Positions 30,690-42,320 of a stretch of 64,000 bases of DNA are shown here, piece by piece. The stretch's first letter is position 1. Each line of letters begins with the position of its first letter. Source of the stretch: Cordylochernes scorpioides (taxonomy: Eukaryota > Arthropoda > Arachnida > Pseudoscorpiones > Chernetidae). The stretch lies in contig CP092880.1 of the NCBI GenBank assembly GCA_030710605.1, forward strand, positions 22,231,007-22,295,006, given 5' to 3'. The notes beneath the pieces were generated by a model that saw only the letters and a program-made list of their open reading frames with translations, was not told where the DNA came from and did not search any database. Position numbers and translations under genes: made by a program.

Positions 30690-33060
30690 CGTGATCTCCA
30701 GCCATCACAACGGTAGGGATGGATCCAGGTCACTAACACCAATGACTGGATCAAAGACCCGGGAGCCGTGTCTAACGGCGCCTCCCAAACTCCTTCATCC
30801 AGAAGACTGAGCATTTAGGAATGGGGAAGGAAGGTACAATGGAGGCCAACTTCTCCCATCCGCATCTAAGGAAGCTCGTGGAAAGCTCAGCTCAGTGCAG
30901 AGCAGAGGAGCTGGGCCTCTACCTACTAAATGAAAAACTAATTGAAAGACTTGAAAGTTCCAAGTCAACCGTTTATAAAGTCTCGCTGACATCAGAGCAA
31001 AAACAAGAAGCATGCAAGAGCTTTCGCCTTGCGTGTCTTAATAAGAGCTGGATTGCTGCTCGACACAAGAGCATCAAACTGTGTTGCTTCCTGAAAGAGC
31101 GCGCAGCGGATGTCGCCTTTGCATAGTAACCAAACCTGAATAACGTCTGAGGTCTCTGCCTGGAATACTCAGCAGCTTTTTTGCCAGAATCTGTTGACGG
31201 GAGGTCCAGCAATGCCAGTATTATTGCACCTGATGTGCATCTTCTTGGACAACGAGTCTTGTTACCGGGAAAGATCGCCGCTTTCGACGTCACTATCCGG
31301 GATCTACGAGCATTGCCGCTCGACACAAGAGAATCGAACTATGCTGCTTCCTGAAAGAGCACGCAGTGGATGTCGCCTTTGCATAGTAATCAAATGTCAA
31401 GAATCTGAATAACGCCAAAGATCTTTGCCTGGGCTAAGCAGCTGTTGCGCCGGCATCTATTGACAGGGAACCCGTTCTCGCTAGTATCATCGCACCTGAT
31501 GTGCATCTCCTTTGATAACGAGTCTTGTTACCGGGAAAGATCGCCGCCTTGGACATCACCATCCGATGTCTACGAGCGAAGTTTCTCTAAAGCCACCTGT
31601 CTCATGTTCCTGACGAGAGTCCAAAGCAGCTGCAGGTCATCGGGACTGTTGCCCTCAACGATGGCGTGTGTGTTCTCGGGGATATAAATATCACCGTGAA
31701 GCCCTTGGGTCGAACCCCTAAGGGAGCTCCAACCCTATAGAGGCCACAGTCATCTTCGACGCCGCGCCCTTACCAACGAGGATCCCCAGTTTCTGAATCC
31801 AGGTGGATGCGAGTAGATTGAACATAGTTTTGCTACCATCAGTCTCTCCGACAGCATCACCCGAAACTGGAGCCTCTACTATAAAAACTCGTGACACCGT
31901 GCGGTTCTTCTCCTAATTGGAAAATTCTCCGAGCTTCGATCATCATCCATCGCCAGCAGGCATCCTTCCAGTTTGGTTATCGCGAAGGTGGATTAAATTC
32001 TTGATGAAGCATTAGCAGACAACGGGAAAATGTCAGTTGGAGATATTTGGAGGAAATGGGACAAGATCAAGGCCAATTTAGCCTCATCCATCAAGTCCCT
32101 TCAAGACCCGCGCAGGTAAGATGACGGTTACGTCATTCGAGCTAGACGGTTTGTCGAATCAAACCTCGAGGACGTGTTGTTCAAGGCAGATCTTACATCA
32201 CTGCCTGATCTCGGATGCGCTCTCCTCTTTCATGACATGCCTCCACGACTACCATCTACGACAGCGCAGGTCATGTCATAGAGGTACCAGCGGTGAGAAG
32301 CTTTCGCCTTCTTGAAGCATCGCTTCGCCGATCGAGCCCTCCAGAAGATATCCCGTCGTTGGGTGAGACACATTGGCTAAATATGTCAACAAAAATGCTT
32401 TAAATGCCAAAATACCAATCCCTTCAACTTTATCGAACCAATCGTCCAAGAAATACTAATGAAGCTGGAGAATTCCTGCTGAGTTGACGCTCATCAAGAA
32501 GCCTTCATTACATTGCACGGGAGAGTGAAGAAATCCCAGATTCCTTCTCAGATGGAGATCAAGACCAAGGGAGTTGCCACACCCGTCTAACAGGCCTATA
32601 AGATATTCTTTTACTTGTACCATAGGCAGAGGCACAACTATCCTCAAAACATTGGCATGACGAATGGTATGGAGACAACTTGTCTTTCCTCGAAAGCCGT
32701 TTGTTACCCGCCTAAGAGCTTGGAATAAGCAATACGTCTCCGCTCAAGCCTCCCAGGTAGCCGCACCAGCACCAGCGTTGATTCCATCACATCCAATGCT
32801 AAGCCTACATTAAGCGACGTTAATAAACCGGAGGTTGTGGATTCAACCATACCTAGCGAGTTCCAGAAGCCTCCGTCATCCCAAGAGAAGCGGACATTAG
32901 CCCAGAGGCAAATAGACGATCTCGTGATGAGTAAGAAAGTATCTGCGGCCATCACCAATGTCCAGCAGTTAGGCCTGAAGAAAAAAACAATCCCTCCAAA
33001 CCCTCACCAACAATGGCAAGATGGACAAGATTCTTGCCAAATCTAATGATAAGTAGAGAC
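30690..33060 (+). pseudogene. LINE ORF1-like region, decayed (Tx1/L1-like)
   Basis: GC-rich, frames broken. Readable pieces are a 101-codon frame from 30821, DGRSSNASIIAPDVHLL near 31200, GTVALNDGVCVLGDINI near 31650, and a Ser/Lys-rich stretch at 32837-33046. The position immediately before an endonuclease start makes ORF1 the natural reading. Two near copies of a segment of about 260 bp (31058 and 31318) are in tandem. I cannot identify ORF1 domains with certainty. Confidence 0.55.
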
Positions 33061-33128
33061 AAGCCATCGACACGGTGCGCTAATGTAGAAGAAGCCATCG
33101 CGTGCCAGGAATTCTGCTCGCAACCATA

Positions 33129-35045
33129 AATGAACTTGCGTGTTACGACGCTGAACGTGCGCGGAATTGCCACTCTTCACAGGAGAATTCATCGTTTTTG
33201 TTTTCTCAAGGAGTATTCCATCCGAGATAGTCGTCGCTCTCCTCATACCTATACAAGACGGCGACGGCAACGCCAAATCTAAAGGCCGACTCAGGATTTT
33301 TTCTGGAACGCTTTAACAGTATTTCACTCAGGCTCCTAGCTCGTCTGAAGCCATCGCCGGCTACCTCATCGATGTGATCCCCTGGAACTCAACGAGTGGA
33401 ACCAGCTCTTCCTCGCCGACATCTCCAGAACCAGTGACCCCAGCCATCCGCAGGCTCCTTTGAGTTTATCAAGGCCTTTAATTTTTTTTTCGCTGAAGTT
33501 CTTTGGCAGGTCTTAGGTTCAGTGGGGCCTTGTTTCAAAGCACGGAAAGTTACTTTTGATGAAAATGTCGCACGATGGTCTGGGTCTCAGGCACTTCGGT
33601 CAATCAGCCTACCAATGGTTGACTACAGGATCCTCAGCGGCCTGCTCATTGGCCGTCTGCATCGTCATCTGTCGACAGTCATCCTCCTGGAACATCGCGC
33701 AAGTGTCTGACAAAGTTTCTTTGGCAGCGAGGCATGACACGCCGCTGACTGTCATCTCCTTGGACCTTAAGTCAGAGTTCGACAGCCTGAACAGGAAATA
33801 CCTGCTCGCCCTGTTGGAGAATCTGAGCCATCTGCCATTTTGCGGTGAGCTGCCTTGCTTTATGGAAAAGCAGATATCACCATTTGGGTCGGAGATGTCT
33901 ACACCAGGGCCTTCCCGCTTCTCAATGGAGCGAGGGAAGACTGTAGCTTCAGGGCCGCCTTCTTCAGTATGGAGTTGCCCCTCTACTGCGCCACCTTGAG
34001 GGAATCTTGGGCAGCGGATGCGTGGTCGCCTATGCTGACGACATCGTCCTCTTCATCAGGGACAACGCTCGATTTTAGAATGTACTCTTAATATTGGCCT
34101 CCGGGTGGCTGTCAAGTCCGACAGAGCGCTGTAGTCTTTGGTGCTGTTCCCGGAGGCACCGGACTGATTCTCCTCTGGGAATCAACAGAACGTCCGAGTC
34201 GCTGACTTATTTGGGCTCTAGGATCTCTGCTGTAACTCCGTTACTTCTCAGGCGTCCCAACAGGTAGAGCTATTGATGAGCAATATTAGAGAGAGCCGTC
34301 GTGAGGTGGTTTACCGTCACTCGCGGCCTGTCGTTGGTTGATCGGACCGCCTGAGACACCATTAGCCGACTGCAGACGTTGCCGGTGCTCTTCATGGGGG
34401 AAAGAACCGAGTGTCGTGGTTCAGTGGGGGCATTCGAGCGGGCCAGACTCCGAGGGTGGCGTCGGTCTGCTGTACAGCTTCGGCTGGCCAATCGCGGCCA
34501 ACGATTACTCTAGTCTGGTCCACAGCCGGGCCAGGTTTAAACCACCCGCTCTTGGCGTCTGGAGACGACTGATCCTCTGGGAGACCGCATCCAGCGACTT
34601 TTAGCTGAACAACGGGATTCTGAATCCCGCCAGCCGGAGGGCCTTGCCTCTCCGAGGCGACAATAGGTTCCTGCATCCGCTAAACTTGCTGACTCCCGAA
34701 CGCTGGCTACAATCATCCGTCGGCCGAATGTGCCCCTGGCACAAAGCCCACTCAACGTTTGTATCGACCCTGGATGTGCGGCACCTGGGGCCATTTGACA
34801 TGGCGTCTACTGCAGGGAAATGTTAGTTCCCTCTATCGGGCGGAGTCCGAGGCGGAGATCATCATACTGCGGTGATCAACAACATCCTTTACCCGCCTCA
34901 TCAGCCAGTGCACACGACTGGCTTATGGATTCCTCAAGCACATCCTGTCGGAGAGCCGGTGTGGACGTCCATCTTGGATGTGCTTCACTCCATCCCCTGG
35001 GCCGACCACAGCTGACTCTCGGGGCTCGACGCTGAACAATTTCGT
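33129..35045 (+). pseudogene. LINE ORF2, decayed: endonuclease start, RT and C-terminus (Tx1/L1-like)
   Basis: MNLRVTTLNVRGIATLHRR at 33129 is the start of an AP-endonuclease domain, which is cut short. RT follows: ALRSISLPMVDYRILSGLL (33577 on), TVISLDLKSEFDSLNRKYLL (about 33750), and VVAYADDIVLFIRD (about 34025) with the catalytic YADD. The C-terminal SLVDRT region and tail resemble the fragments at 455-1640. Internal deletions and several frameshifts make it inactive. It is the longest copy of this family in the window. Confidence 0.75.
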
Positions 35046-35084
35046 CCATATAACACAATATTTTGAAAACATATGTAGATCAAG

Positions 35085-35266
35085 AAAAAAGGCATTTCCT
35101 GATCGGGCAACCAAAATTCGCTAATGGCTTGCGCCATCTATCGGAATAAAAATCAACGATTAGTTGATTTTTAATTATTCCAGAACGATTAATTGACATT
35201 TATTCCGGTAGATGGCGCAAGCCATCAGTGAATTTTAGTTGCACGAAAAGGAAATGCCTTTTTTCT
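35085..35266. repeat. Foldback MITE with about 60-bp inverted arms
   Basis: Ends aaaaaaggcatttcct and aggaaatgccttttt. Inside are gatggcttgcgccatct and its partner agatggcgcaagccatc. The arms are about 85 percent identical by eye. Related fragments are at 3430-3720, 12900-13165 and 35441-35640. Confidence 0.75.
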
Positions 35267-35440
35267 TCATTTATCCACCTGATTCAAGATCTAAGTACAA
35301 ATTCACGTTTGTACTATTTTTCATATGTATATCAATTCGACTGATACTTGGTGCTATGATGTTTTCAGACGGATAGCTGTAAATATAGAATAAAGAGGAG
35401 AGTCTATTAAAAAGATAGATAAAAAATAAGAGAAAGGTAT

Positions 35441-35640
35441 CTTCTGATTGTTCAATTAAATATTGGCTTGATGGCCTGCGCCATCTGTCGGACTAAATAT
35501 CAAATAATCGTTATTTATTTTATTTTTTTATTCCAGATTTGGCTAAATATCATTTCTTGATTAATCAAGAAACGCTAACCACGGAGCGTTTCGAGCTGTT
35601 GGCCCTAATCAGCGTGGTGCATCTTGCTGTACGACCAACG
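35441..35640. repeat. GATGGC palindrome family fragment
   Basis: Contains ggcctgcgccatctgtcgg and the gttggccctaatcagcgtgg block shared with 3430-3720. Confidence 0.45.
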
Positions 35641-35812
35641 ACCAAAAAAGCCGGTCTATTTTAAAGTATATATTGAAATGCCTGTATAGCGATATTGAGC
35701 CTTTTGTGTCTAGTTGCCTTAATTATGAGAATATTGATGGTTTGGTAGTTACGATTTAATGTCTGACTTTGTGGGATAATTTGACTGATGCCTTAATTAC
35801 TGGTAACCTTAT

Positions 35813-36365
35813 CAGTGCTGGTGTCTTGTCCATGGAACAGATCAGATCGGTCCGTGCATCCTGATCACGATACCAGCCAACCGAGGTGCCTTGCCCGTAT
35901 GGTTACCTTATTCTGGATTGATATCAGGCGCAGTAGCATGGACCGTCAATTTCTGATTTTGTTGCTCCATGGAAAGAGGGATACCCTGTTAGTCAGCCAC
36001 ATTTCAGAGTTCCCTGTTCACGGTTACTGTATCGGCTCGGGGCTCACGACACCGTACTACAGGACAGTCCCTTACTTGGGACTACCCAACGCGTGAATTA
36101 AAATGCAGATAATCAACATGCTTACAACCCAAAAACCCACTATATTCCAACCCTGTAACAAATATTGGTGTTAGAAGCAGTAGTATGGACCGTCAATTTC
36201 TGATTTTGTTGCTCCATGGTAAGGGAGGTGCCATTGCCCCGTTAGTCAGCCACATTTCAGAGTTCCCTGTTCACGGTTACCGTAGCGGCTCGGGGCTCAC
36301 GACACTGTACTTCACCCTACAGGGCAATCCCTTACTTAGATGCCTCAATGACTGGTAACCTTACC
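35813..36365 (-). repeat. Unclassified element with an internal direct duplication
   Basis: A block of about 150 bp at 35930-36080 is repeated at 36170-36330 (tatggaccgtcaatttct, agttccctgttcacggtta, ggctcggggctcacgacac). Both edges resemble each other (ctggtaaccttatcagt and ctggtaaccttaccagt). The minus strand has peptide-like stretches but no intact frame. Confidence 0.5.
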
Positions 36366-36625
36366 AGTCCTGTTGGTCGCAATAGAATCTTGTGAGATGG
36401 TGGAGTCGTTAATAGTTAATTTACATTCAAAGACAACCCTTAAGGAAGTGGAAAGTCTTTCATCGCCGGTTGTCTGTCTTTTTGAAGGAGACAGAGGCAA
36501 TTTTGTTCGCACTTTGTTATCTCGTGTGTCTTCAATAAAGGTCACTGTGTATCAAATATCTTTCAGAGTTATTGTCTAAATCCCGATATACATGCTAAAA
36601 GTTACAACTTTCCCAAGTTTTGTCT
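36345..36625 (-). repeat. Unclassified repeat, family U1, longest copy
   Basis: The minus strand keeps a 66-codon frame (36345-36545) containing EDTRDNKVRTKLPLSPS. The relatives at 7290-7445 and 1-115 share only the first part. Origin unknown. Confidence 0.45.
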
Positions 36626-36738
36626 ATGAGTATAGTACGATATTTGCATATATTATTTTTCCATGTATATTAATTAAGAAATTGGTTTTATTAAGTGTAG
36701 GCGCCCAAAATAGAAGTATATATATTTTTATACAATTA

Positions 36739-36913
36739 CAGTAGAACCTCCCTTTAGCGGACACCCCGCTAGCGGACAACTCTCCACAAAGGACAGTTTT
36801 CATTTGTAAAATTATCATTTTTACAATTCAGCAACTCTCCGGTAAGAGAACACCTCTCTCTAAAGAACACTTTGGCTCTGCAATTAAGTGTCCTTTACAG
36901 GGAGGTTCTACTG
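36739..36913. repeat. Pogo/Tigger-like MITE, best-preserved copy
   Basis: 175 bp, CAGTAGAACCTCCCT to AGGGAGGTTCTACTG, perfect 15-bp ends, TA on both sides. Consensus reference for the copies at 10923, 11347 and 14084. Confidence 0.88.
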
Positions 36914-36914
36914 T

Positions 36915-37920
36915 ATAAAAAGAAAAGTAAAGAGTCTAAGGGGCAGAACCAAATCAACTTCGAGCATTTTTGTAACATAGGTATCAATTTATGTTCCATT
37001 TTTTTTAGTAGAGCTTTAGTTCGGTTTGTTTTTCTTTCTCAATTTTTGCGGGTATCAAGCTGACATCCACATCGCTGTCCACTTGAAACGCAATCCCGTT
37101 TGTTTGTCCTGGGCAAATAGGCCGGAGTGGCGGAAATTGAAGTCTAGTTTAGCATCTGCCCTTACAGCTAATTTTATCGCTGAAATGAAATTTTCAATCT
37201 CAATTATCATATAGTGGTCTGAATTTTGATGGAATGCATTTAAAAAAAAAAAACAAATTGATAATGAGAGAAGCAGAATATGTCTTTGGAGTTATATCTA
37301 CTCCTAGATTGATTACGGGAGTTATTGCGACCGTGGTGGCAACTTCGATTTTCCACGATGGCGATTTGGAATCGAATTGACTTTTTAGCAAGTCATCCCT
37401 ATTATATTTTAAAGCAACAAATATATTTGAAGAAACTAATAATTTATATATTACTTATTGTACATATTGCCAGACCCCTTTTTATTTTGCACACAGTTCT
37501 TTTCTCGTTTTTTTTCTATCTTTCTCATTGATAACATCATATGACTATTCTATTCACAGCCTAAAAGTATTGTATATATGTTAGCATTTTTATAAGTTGT
37601 TTTTCATAGATTTATATATTTATATTTTTGACCAGATGATCGGACTACTTTGCATGTATATATTTGGTTTTAAAATGATGTAAGTTAGTTAGTTATGAAA
37701 GGAAATTAAAAGTGTTAATTTCTTGGAGGTATTGGTGATTACTCTGCTCGATGGTAGAATAGGAAAGTCTTAGCTCCCAACAGGTATATGTATAGACAAA
37801 TGTAAAGACATACATGTATGACAGCACAAGTGTCCCTAGGGGGACATAGCGCTTTAAATTGAAATAAAATAAAATCCTTATTATATTTTGGCTTTTATCC
37901 ACTATAGATACTTAAAATAA
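36915..37920. other. No recognised gene
   Basis: AT-rich sequence with scattered short frames, one of 69 codons on the minus strand at 37693-37902. None has a recognisable motif. Confidence 0.4.
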
Positions 37921-37924
37921 TGCA

Positions 37925-38030
37925 CCAGTTTTTTTCTGGAGATGAGTTTCTTTTCATTTTATTGGTTCATTCTAAAGTTTTCGGGGATTTCCGCCCTTCT
38001 ACAGGAGTATAAAATTGGAACATAATAAAC
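37925..38030 (-). repeat. Penelope-like terminal repeat fragment
   Basis: The minus strand reads CTGTAGAAGGGCGGAAAT then CCCCGAAAAC, followed by aataaaatgaaaagaaact. This is the motif and tail seen in the 29276-30042 arms. Confidence 0.5.
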
Positions 38031-38063
38031 GCCTTTATATACTAAATAAATTTATATATATAT

Positions 38064-38416
38064 TGTTGCATCAATTTTAGTGCACCCTACATTTACTCAA
38101 AATATTCAATGATATTTAATATTTATTCAAAATAGATTATTTAGATTATCATCATTCCTTTTTATAGTTTCATTTCTTTTGTAATATTGTTATTGTACAT
38201 ATATCTTGATTGGTTATTGGAGAGAGAGGACCTAGAGGAAGACTCAAGATCACGACCTACGAGGAAGAATAAATAAACACAATAACTTAAAAAATATAAT
38301 TTACTTTTATTTACTTTTCTTTATTTGCTTTAAGTATGGAAACCCGCTCGGTGTATAACACCAAGAAGGAGGGAACCAAGGTCGATGACCCTGCAAAGTT
38401 GCAACTTGATGCAACA
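38064..38416 (+). repeat. Solo LTR of a related Ty3/gypsy element
   Basis: 353 bp beginning TGTTGCATCAA and ending TTGATGCAACA, flanked by ATAT on both sides. The 3' part encodes METRSVYNTKKEGTK in an open 27-codon frame from 38336 to the exact LTR end. This corresponds to the first 30 codons of gag in the full-length element (METRS is shared). A solo LTR arises by recombination between the two LTRs of a full copy. Confidence 0.82.
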
Positions 38417-38429
38417 ATATATAATATAT

Positions 38430-38965
38430 GGCGGCATTAATCCCTAAGAAAGTGAATTTAAAAATGCCCTTTAAAGCGACCCCACATGATCACTTCTATA
38501 GCCAAAAACGTTCTTGCTACAATCGTCTGTCAATGAACTACACAAACATTCATTAAAACAGTCTCCGATTAATTCACTGGAACGCTTGTAGCCTACCCAA
38601 TAAGAAAACTTTATTTACAGAATTTCTAAATGAGTATGACATAGAGACATAGTCCTTGTCTCTGAAACTTGGCTTAAACCATGCCACAGAATGATGATTC
38701 CTAACTACAGCATAATCCGACAAGATAGACTTTCAGGACAAAGAAGAGAAACAGAAATCTCTATACACAAAAAGTACAGTTTATACCCATTAAAACCAGC
38801 ACAATTAGTTTGAAAATAACCGGTATATCCATAAAGAATTTTAATGACTCCCAAATAAACATATATTCAGCCTATAAATACGGAGGATAAATCTAAATGA
38901 AGATGACATTAAAACCTTTTTTCAACTAATACACTAACTCTGGACGGTGACCTTAACTACAAACA
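38430..38965 (+). pseudogene. LINE endonuclease fragment (Jockey-like)
   Basis: Readable: IHWNACSLPNKKTLFTEFLN (about 38575), VLVSETWLKP (the ETW endonuclease motif), IPNYSIIRQDRLSGQR, and FNDSQINIYSAY in shifted frames, then LTLDGDLNYK. The order is that of an AP-like LINE endonuclease. It is broken by frameshifts and stops. Confidence 0.7.
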
Positions 38966-38966
38966 A

Positions 38967-39130
38967 ACGGGTTGTACGATCATTGCTGAGAACGCCTTTG
39001 CCTTCCATTTGATGGGGCTGCTGGAGCGAGCCATCCGAAGTAGTCTCCCTTCACTCGTGGCCTGTCGCTGGTGGGTTGTGCTCGCGGCCAACAGCCTGGT
39101 CCTGGAATCAGTTATTCTGACAAATCCACC
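38967..39130 (+). pseudogene. Short Tx1-like LINE RT C-terminal fragment
   Basis: Encodes GLLERAI and AANSLVLES, matching LERAIARW and LTAKSLSS of the 455-1640 fragment. It abuts the endonuclease fragment of a different LINE, so two remnants have become adjacent. Confidence 0.65.
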
Positions 39131-39229
39131 CAAGACATCCCAACTGACATTCTTGAGAGAGAGAGATATAAGGTTCTCTAAATTATTTCTATAGAGAATA
39201 ATTTTTAACGCTTTGCCAAATGTTTTCAT

Positions 39230-39358
39230 TTTTGTTCGCTCCTGACAAGGACAAAGGATTTTTGTCGAAACGTCGAGATAATAAAAAGATTTACTGGCCG
39301 AAATATATTCAATTTGAAGAACTATGAATACCGGCCAGGCAGCCTCTATCTTTATGAT
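39230..39358 (+). repeat. Penelope-like fragment with hammerhead-like motif
   Basis: CTGACAAGGACAAAGG (39242 on), a TTTTTGTC return strand, GAAACGTCGAG, then the tail ggccaggcagcctctatc. The core base G8 is A and stem III is missing, so it is probably inactive. Confidence 0.5.
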
Positions 39359-39360
39359 AA

Positions 39361-39516
39361 TATAGGATTGTCCCAGAAGTTTGTGTTTTTCTTATTACTT
39401 GGCGAATTATATTATTACGGCAAATACATAATAATACAAAGACATTATACATAACGGCGAATAATATTGGTATTTCAATTTTTTTCAAGTGTTTACGAAC
39501 TTTTGGGACAACCTTG
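39361..39516. repeat. Mariner-like MITE, near complete
   Basis: Left end AGGATTGTCCCAGAAG, right end CTTTTGGGACAACCTTG-TA. About 155 bp. Reference copy for the family. Confidence 0.72.
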
Positions 39517-39722
39517 TATTACCCTACATAAGAATCTAACCCTATCACCAATAAAGTACTACATGAATTGAAATCTGAAATGAAAAAAAAAAAAAATTGT
39601 AAAATAATTTTTATCTATATTTTGGTCACACACATATAGATTTGTCCTAGACACTTTACCAGCTAAACACCTCTTTGGTAGATTGTGAAGATTCCATTAG
39701 ATCCCTTGTGGATCTCATGAAA

Positions 39723-39780
39723 GGTTCACCCTAGACTGACGAGGGCCATTAGCCCGAAACTATGGTCTCCAGTGGGACGC
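39723..39780 (+). ncRNA. Type I hammerhead ribozyme motif
   Basis: CTGACGA (39736-39742), stem II GGGC/GCCC (39743-39746 and 39752-39755) with loop CATTA, GAAA (39756-39759), a minimal stem III (AC...GU, loop TATG, 39759-39766) and C17 at 39767. All invariant core bases are present, including the A15.1-U16.1 pair. Cleavage is expected after 39767. Stem I (CCCTAGA with TCCAGTGGG) can pair with a C-A mismatch and a bulge. The very short stem III is typical of Penelope-like and other retroelement hammerheads. Activity is a prediction. Confidence 0.7.
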
Positions 39781-40345
39781 TTCTCAGTTTGCCAAACCTG
39801 GTGTTGTGGCTTTGTCACCGACTCGAGGCCGCTAGTTTTCCGGAGGCGATCATCAATAGATGGCGTCTAGTTTTAGCGTGAATTTTGAAGGCAAAAGCGA
39901 CCTATGTTTTTATATACAAGTACGTGCATAGATTCAAAAAGGGTTTTATATATACTTTATGTATATTTATAAAAAGAGAGTTTTGTGTAAATATTTAAGA
40001 GCAAAGAGATAAAGAGAGAGAATGTAGAATATGTTTAAATATAAAGTTTCAAAAATTACTTTTGTGTGTATTTTTAATAACAAAGAAAAATTAGGGCTAT
40101 AACAGGTTCACGCTGAAACTTTGGCAGCTACGTGTTATAGAAGGGGAACAATAGAGGCAAAGAGTTTCTTTATAATTCTGATTTAAAGAATTTCCTAGGT
40201 AACATAAAGCATATGTCAAACTATATGTGTTTCGCCAAAAGATTTTAACTCTATCTAATGTAAATTAATGTGAAAAACTGATTATAATGATATGTGTATA
40301 TTGATGCTATACATAATTCTTTTATCTATTGTCCCAATATATATA
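39781..40345. other. No recognised gene
   Basis: Mixed then AT-rich sequence up to the start of copy B. It includes gatggcgtctag near 39860. No feature is supported. Confidence 0.4.
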
Positions 40346-40792
40346 TCTACTCATGGACAAAACTTAAAGAATTTGAACCTTCAGACAAGAAAAGATATTT
40401 GATAAACGGTGACCTTCAATGAAGACACACGAGATAGCTAAATTTGAACAAAATGATAAGACATAAAGAGAAAGAGGCTCTCGTGAATGACATAATTCTT
40501 ATTTTAGATAACCCTTACTGTAACAGTAAAATTTACTGTTAAACTGTAAAAATTTGTTCATTTTTTTCAATTTTTAGTAATTTGGCTTAGGTAATAGTCT
40601 GTATATTTTCTTTTGGGAGAAACGCTTTCTATTTACACTACACTGTATAAAATTTTCATAAAAATAGTAACGAATGTACCCGTTTCTTCCGGATTCTGTC
40701 AGAGTGAAAGTTTACAAACTAGTATTTTTATAACAATGGTATCTTATTAGTAGAGTAGTAAAAATTGGAAGTGGGGTCTTTGAAAAGCTTCA

Positions 40793-41965
40793 TTTTCTCT
40801 CTCTTTCTCTCAGCATAGGTGTCGGCCCTGCTTCACTCGCTTATGTTGATGACATCGTTCTCTTGATCATGGACGACGCTCAGTATGGGCTTGAAACCCT
40901 GGTCTTCGAAGAGTTCCACATGGCCTCGGGAGTGGCTGTCAACATCAGCAAGAGCTGCGGGCTCTGGTGTTGTTTCGGGAAGCACCGGACGGATTCTCCT
41001 CTGGGAATCTCCTGGACGTACGAGTCGCTAACTGTCCTGGGCTGCACCATCACTGCTGAAAACGCCGTCGCCTCCCAGGCCTCCCACCTGATGGGGCTGC
41101 TGGAGCGAGCCATCGCGAGGTGGTCTCCATTCACCCGAGGCCTGTCGCTGGTGGGTCGTGCTCTCACGGCCAAGAGCCTGAGTTCCATTCTGCACCACCT
41201 TCACGACTACGATCCACCAGAAACTACCATCAGCCGGCTGCAGGCGTGTTTGGCGCGCTTCGTGTGGGGAACGAACCGTGTCTAGTTGCTCTTCGGAGAC
41301 ATCCTGGCGCGTCCAGTCTCCGAGGGTGGCGTCGACCTGCATGCCAGCTTCGGCTCACCTGCCTGAAGAGGGTCCAGGCTTCACTAGGAAGCGCCTCCAA
41401 AGGGTTACTTTTGGCTGGTCCACAGCCGGACATGGCTGACCCCACCAGCTTCTGACATCTGACTCTCATCGAAGAGAAGGAGCCTGCTGAGCATCTGGGA
41501 GGCTGGACCACTGGATTCTACCCGCAGCCTGAGGTCCTTGCGTCTTCAAGGCGAAAGCATGTTCCTGTGGTTACAAGACCTACTGACTCCATAACGCTGT
41601 GAAAAGGCGACTGTCGGAAACTTCTCCGATGGTACCCCTGTTCTAGCGCGCTAAAATTGTGCTTCGATCTTGTGTGAGCGACAACTGGAGCATTCTCCCA
41701 GTGTCTGCTACAGGAAAACGCCAATTCCAGCTATTATGCGGAGTGCGATGCGAAGAACATCTTCCTGTTGGGCTTAACAATGCCCATTACCCGCTTTAGC
41801 AGCCAGAGCGCGCTAGGCACCCGTGCAATTGGCACGGCTACAGGTGCATCTAAACGCTGTTGGCGAGTTCTGTACGTGGCTGCAGGAGTCCTTGTTACAC
41901 ACAGTAGTAATGTATGATGGTCGAGACTCGGTCAGGAAACGTAAACAACATGGAAGACAAGGTTG
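40793..41965 (+). pseudogene. Non-LTR retrotransposon ORF2 fragment, Tx1/L1-like, copy B
   Basis: Better preserved than 455-1640: the frame from about 40830 to 41285 is continuous and gives SLAYVDDIVLLIMDDAQYGL, SGVAVNISKSCGLW, LTVLGCTI, GLLERAIARW, RGLSLVGRALTAKSLSS and ARFVWGTNRV before a stop. YADD of copy A is YVDD here. The region after 41285 is shifted into other frames. 5'-truncated and inactive. Confidence 0.78.
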
Positions 41966-42079
41966 CATTTTGATGCAATAATGCTAAACATTGGATGTAT
42001 ACAAACTAGAACATAGACTAGTTTACAAAATCAGCGCGTTTATATTATATTCAAAATGAAAAGACATTTAACGATATTT

Positions 42080-42222
42080 ATTTGAATAATGAGAAGCTTT
42101 CTAAATATATCCCTTCATCTGCTCAAAGGTACAATGCTACAGATAATGCCATTGATCTGTAGCATTATACTTTTGAGCGCAAATGAAGGAAAATATTCCG
42201 AAAGTTCCTCATTATATAAATA
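42080..42222. repeat. Hairpin repeat, copy B
   Basis: Partner of 1738-1890. The tip reads GCTACAGAT against ATCTGTAGC, where copy A has GCTAT and ATAGC plus GATCA and TGATC. Pairing is kept despite several base changes on both arms. Confidence 0.65.
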
Positions 42223-42320
42223 AAAATAAATAATGTAAAATATTCCTTAAATATTACTAAAACTCAAACACTCGTTGCTATAAACCAACTGGAACTATTG
42301 GGTAAGAACTGAATTCTACA

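Noticed and set aside
30821-31126. 101-codon frame as a host gene
   Set aside because: It lies at the head of a LINE-like region with broken downstream frames, so ORF1 debris is more likely.
35815-36096. 93-codon plus-strand frame as a gene
   Set aside because: It lies over a duplicated repeat block with no motif; the frame is lost in the second block.
39230-39290. Active hammerhead ribozyme
   Set aside because: CTGACAA has A instead of G8, and GAAACGTC leaves no room for stem III.
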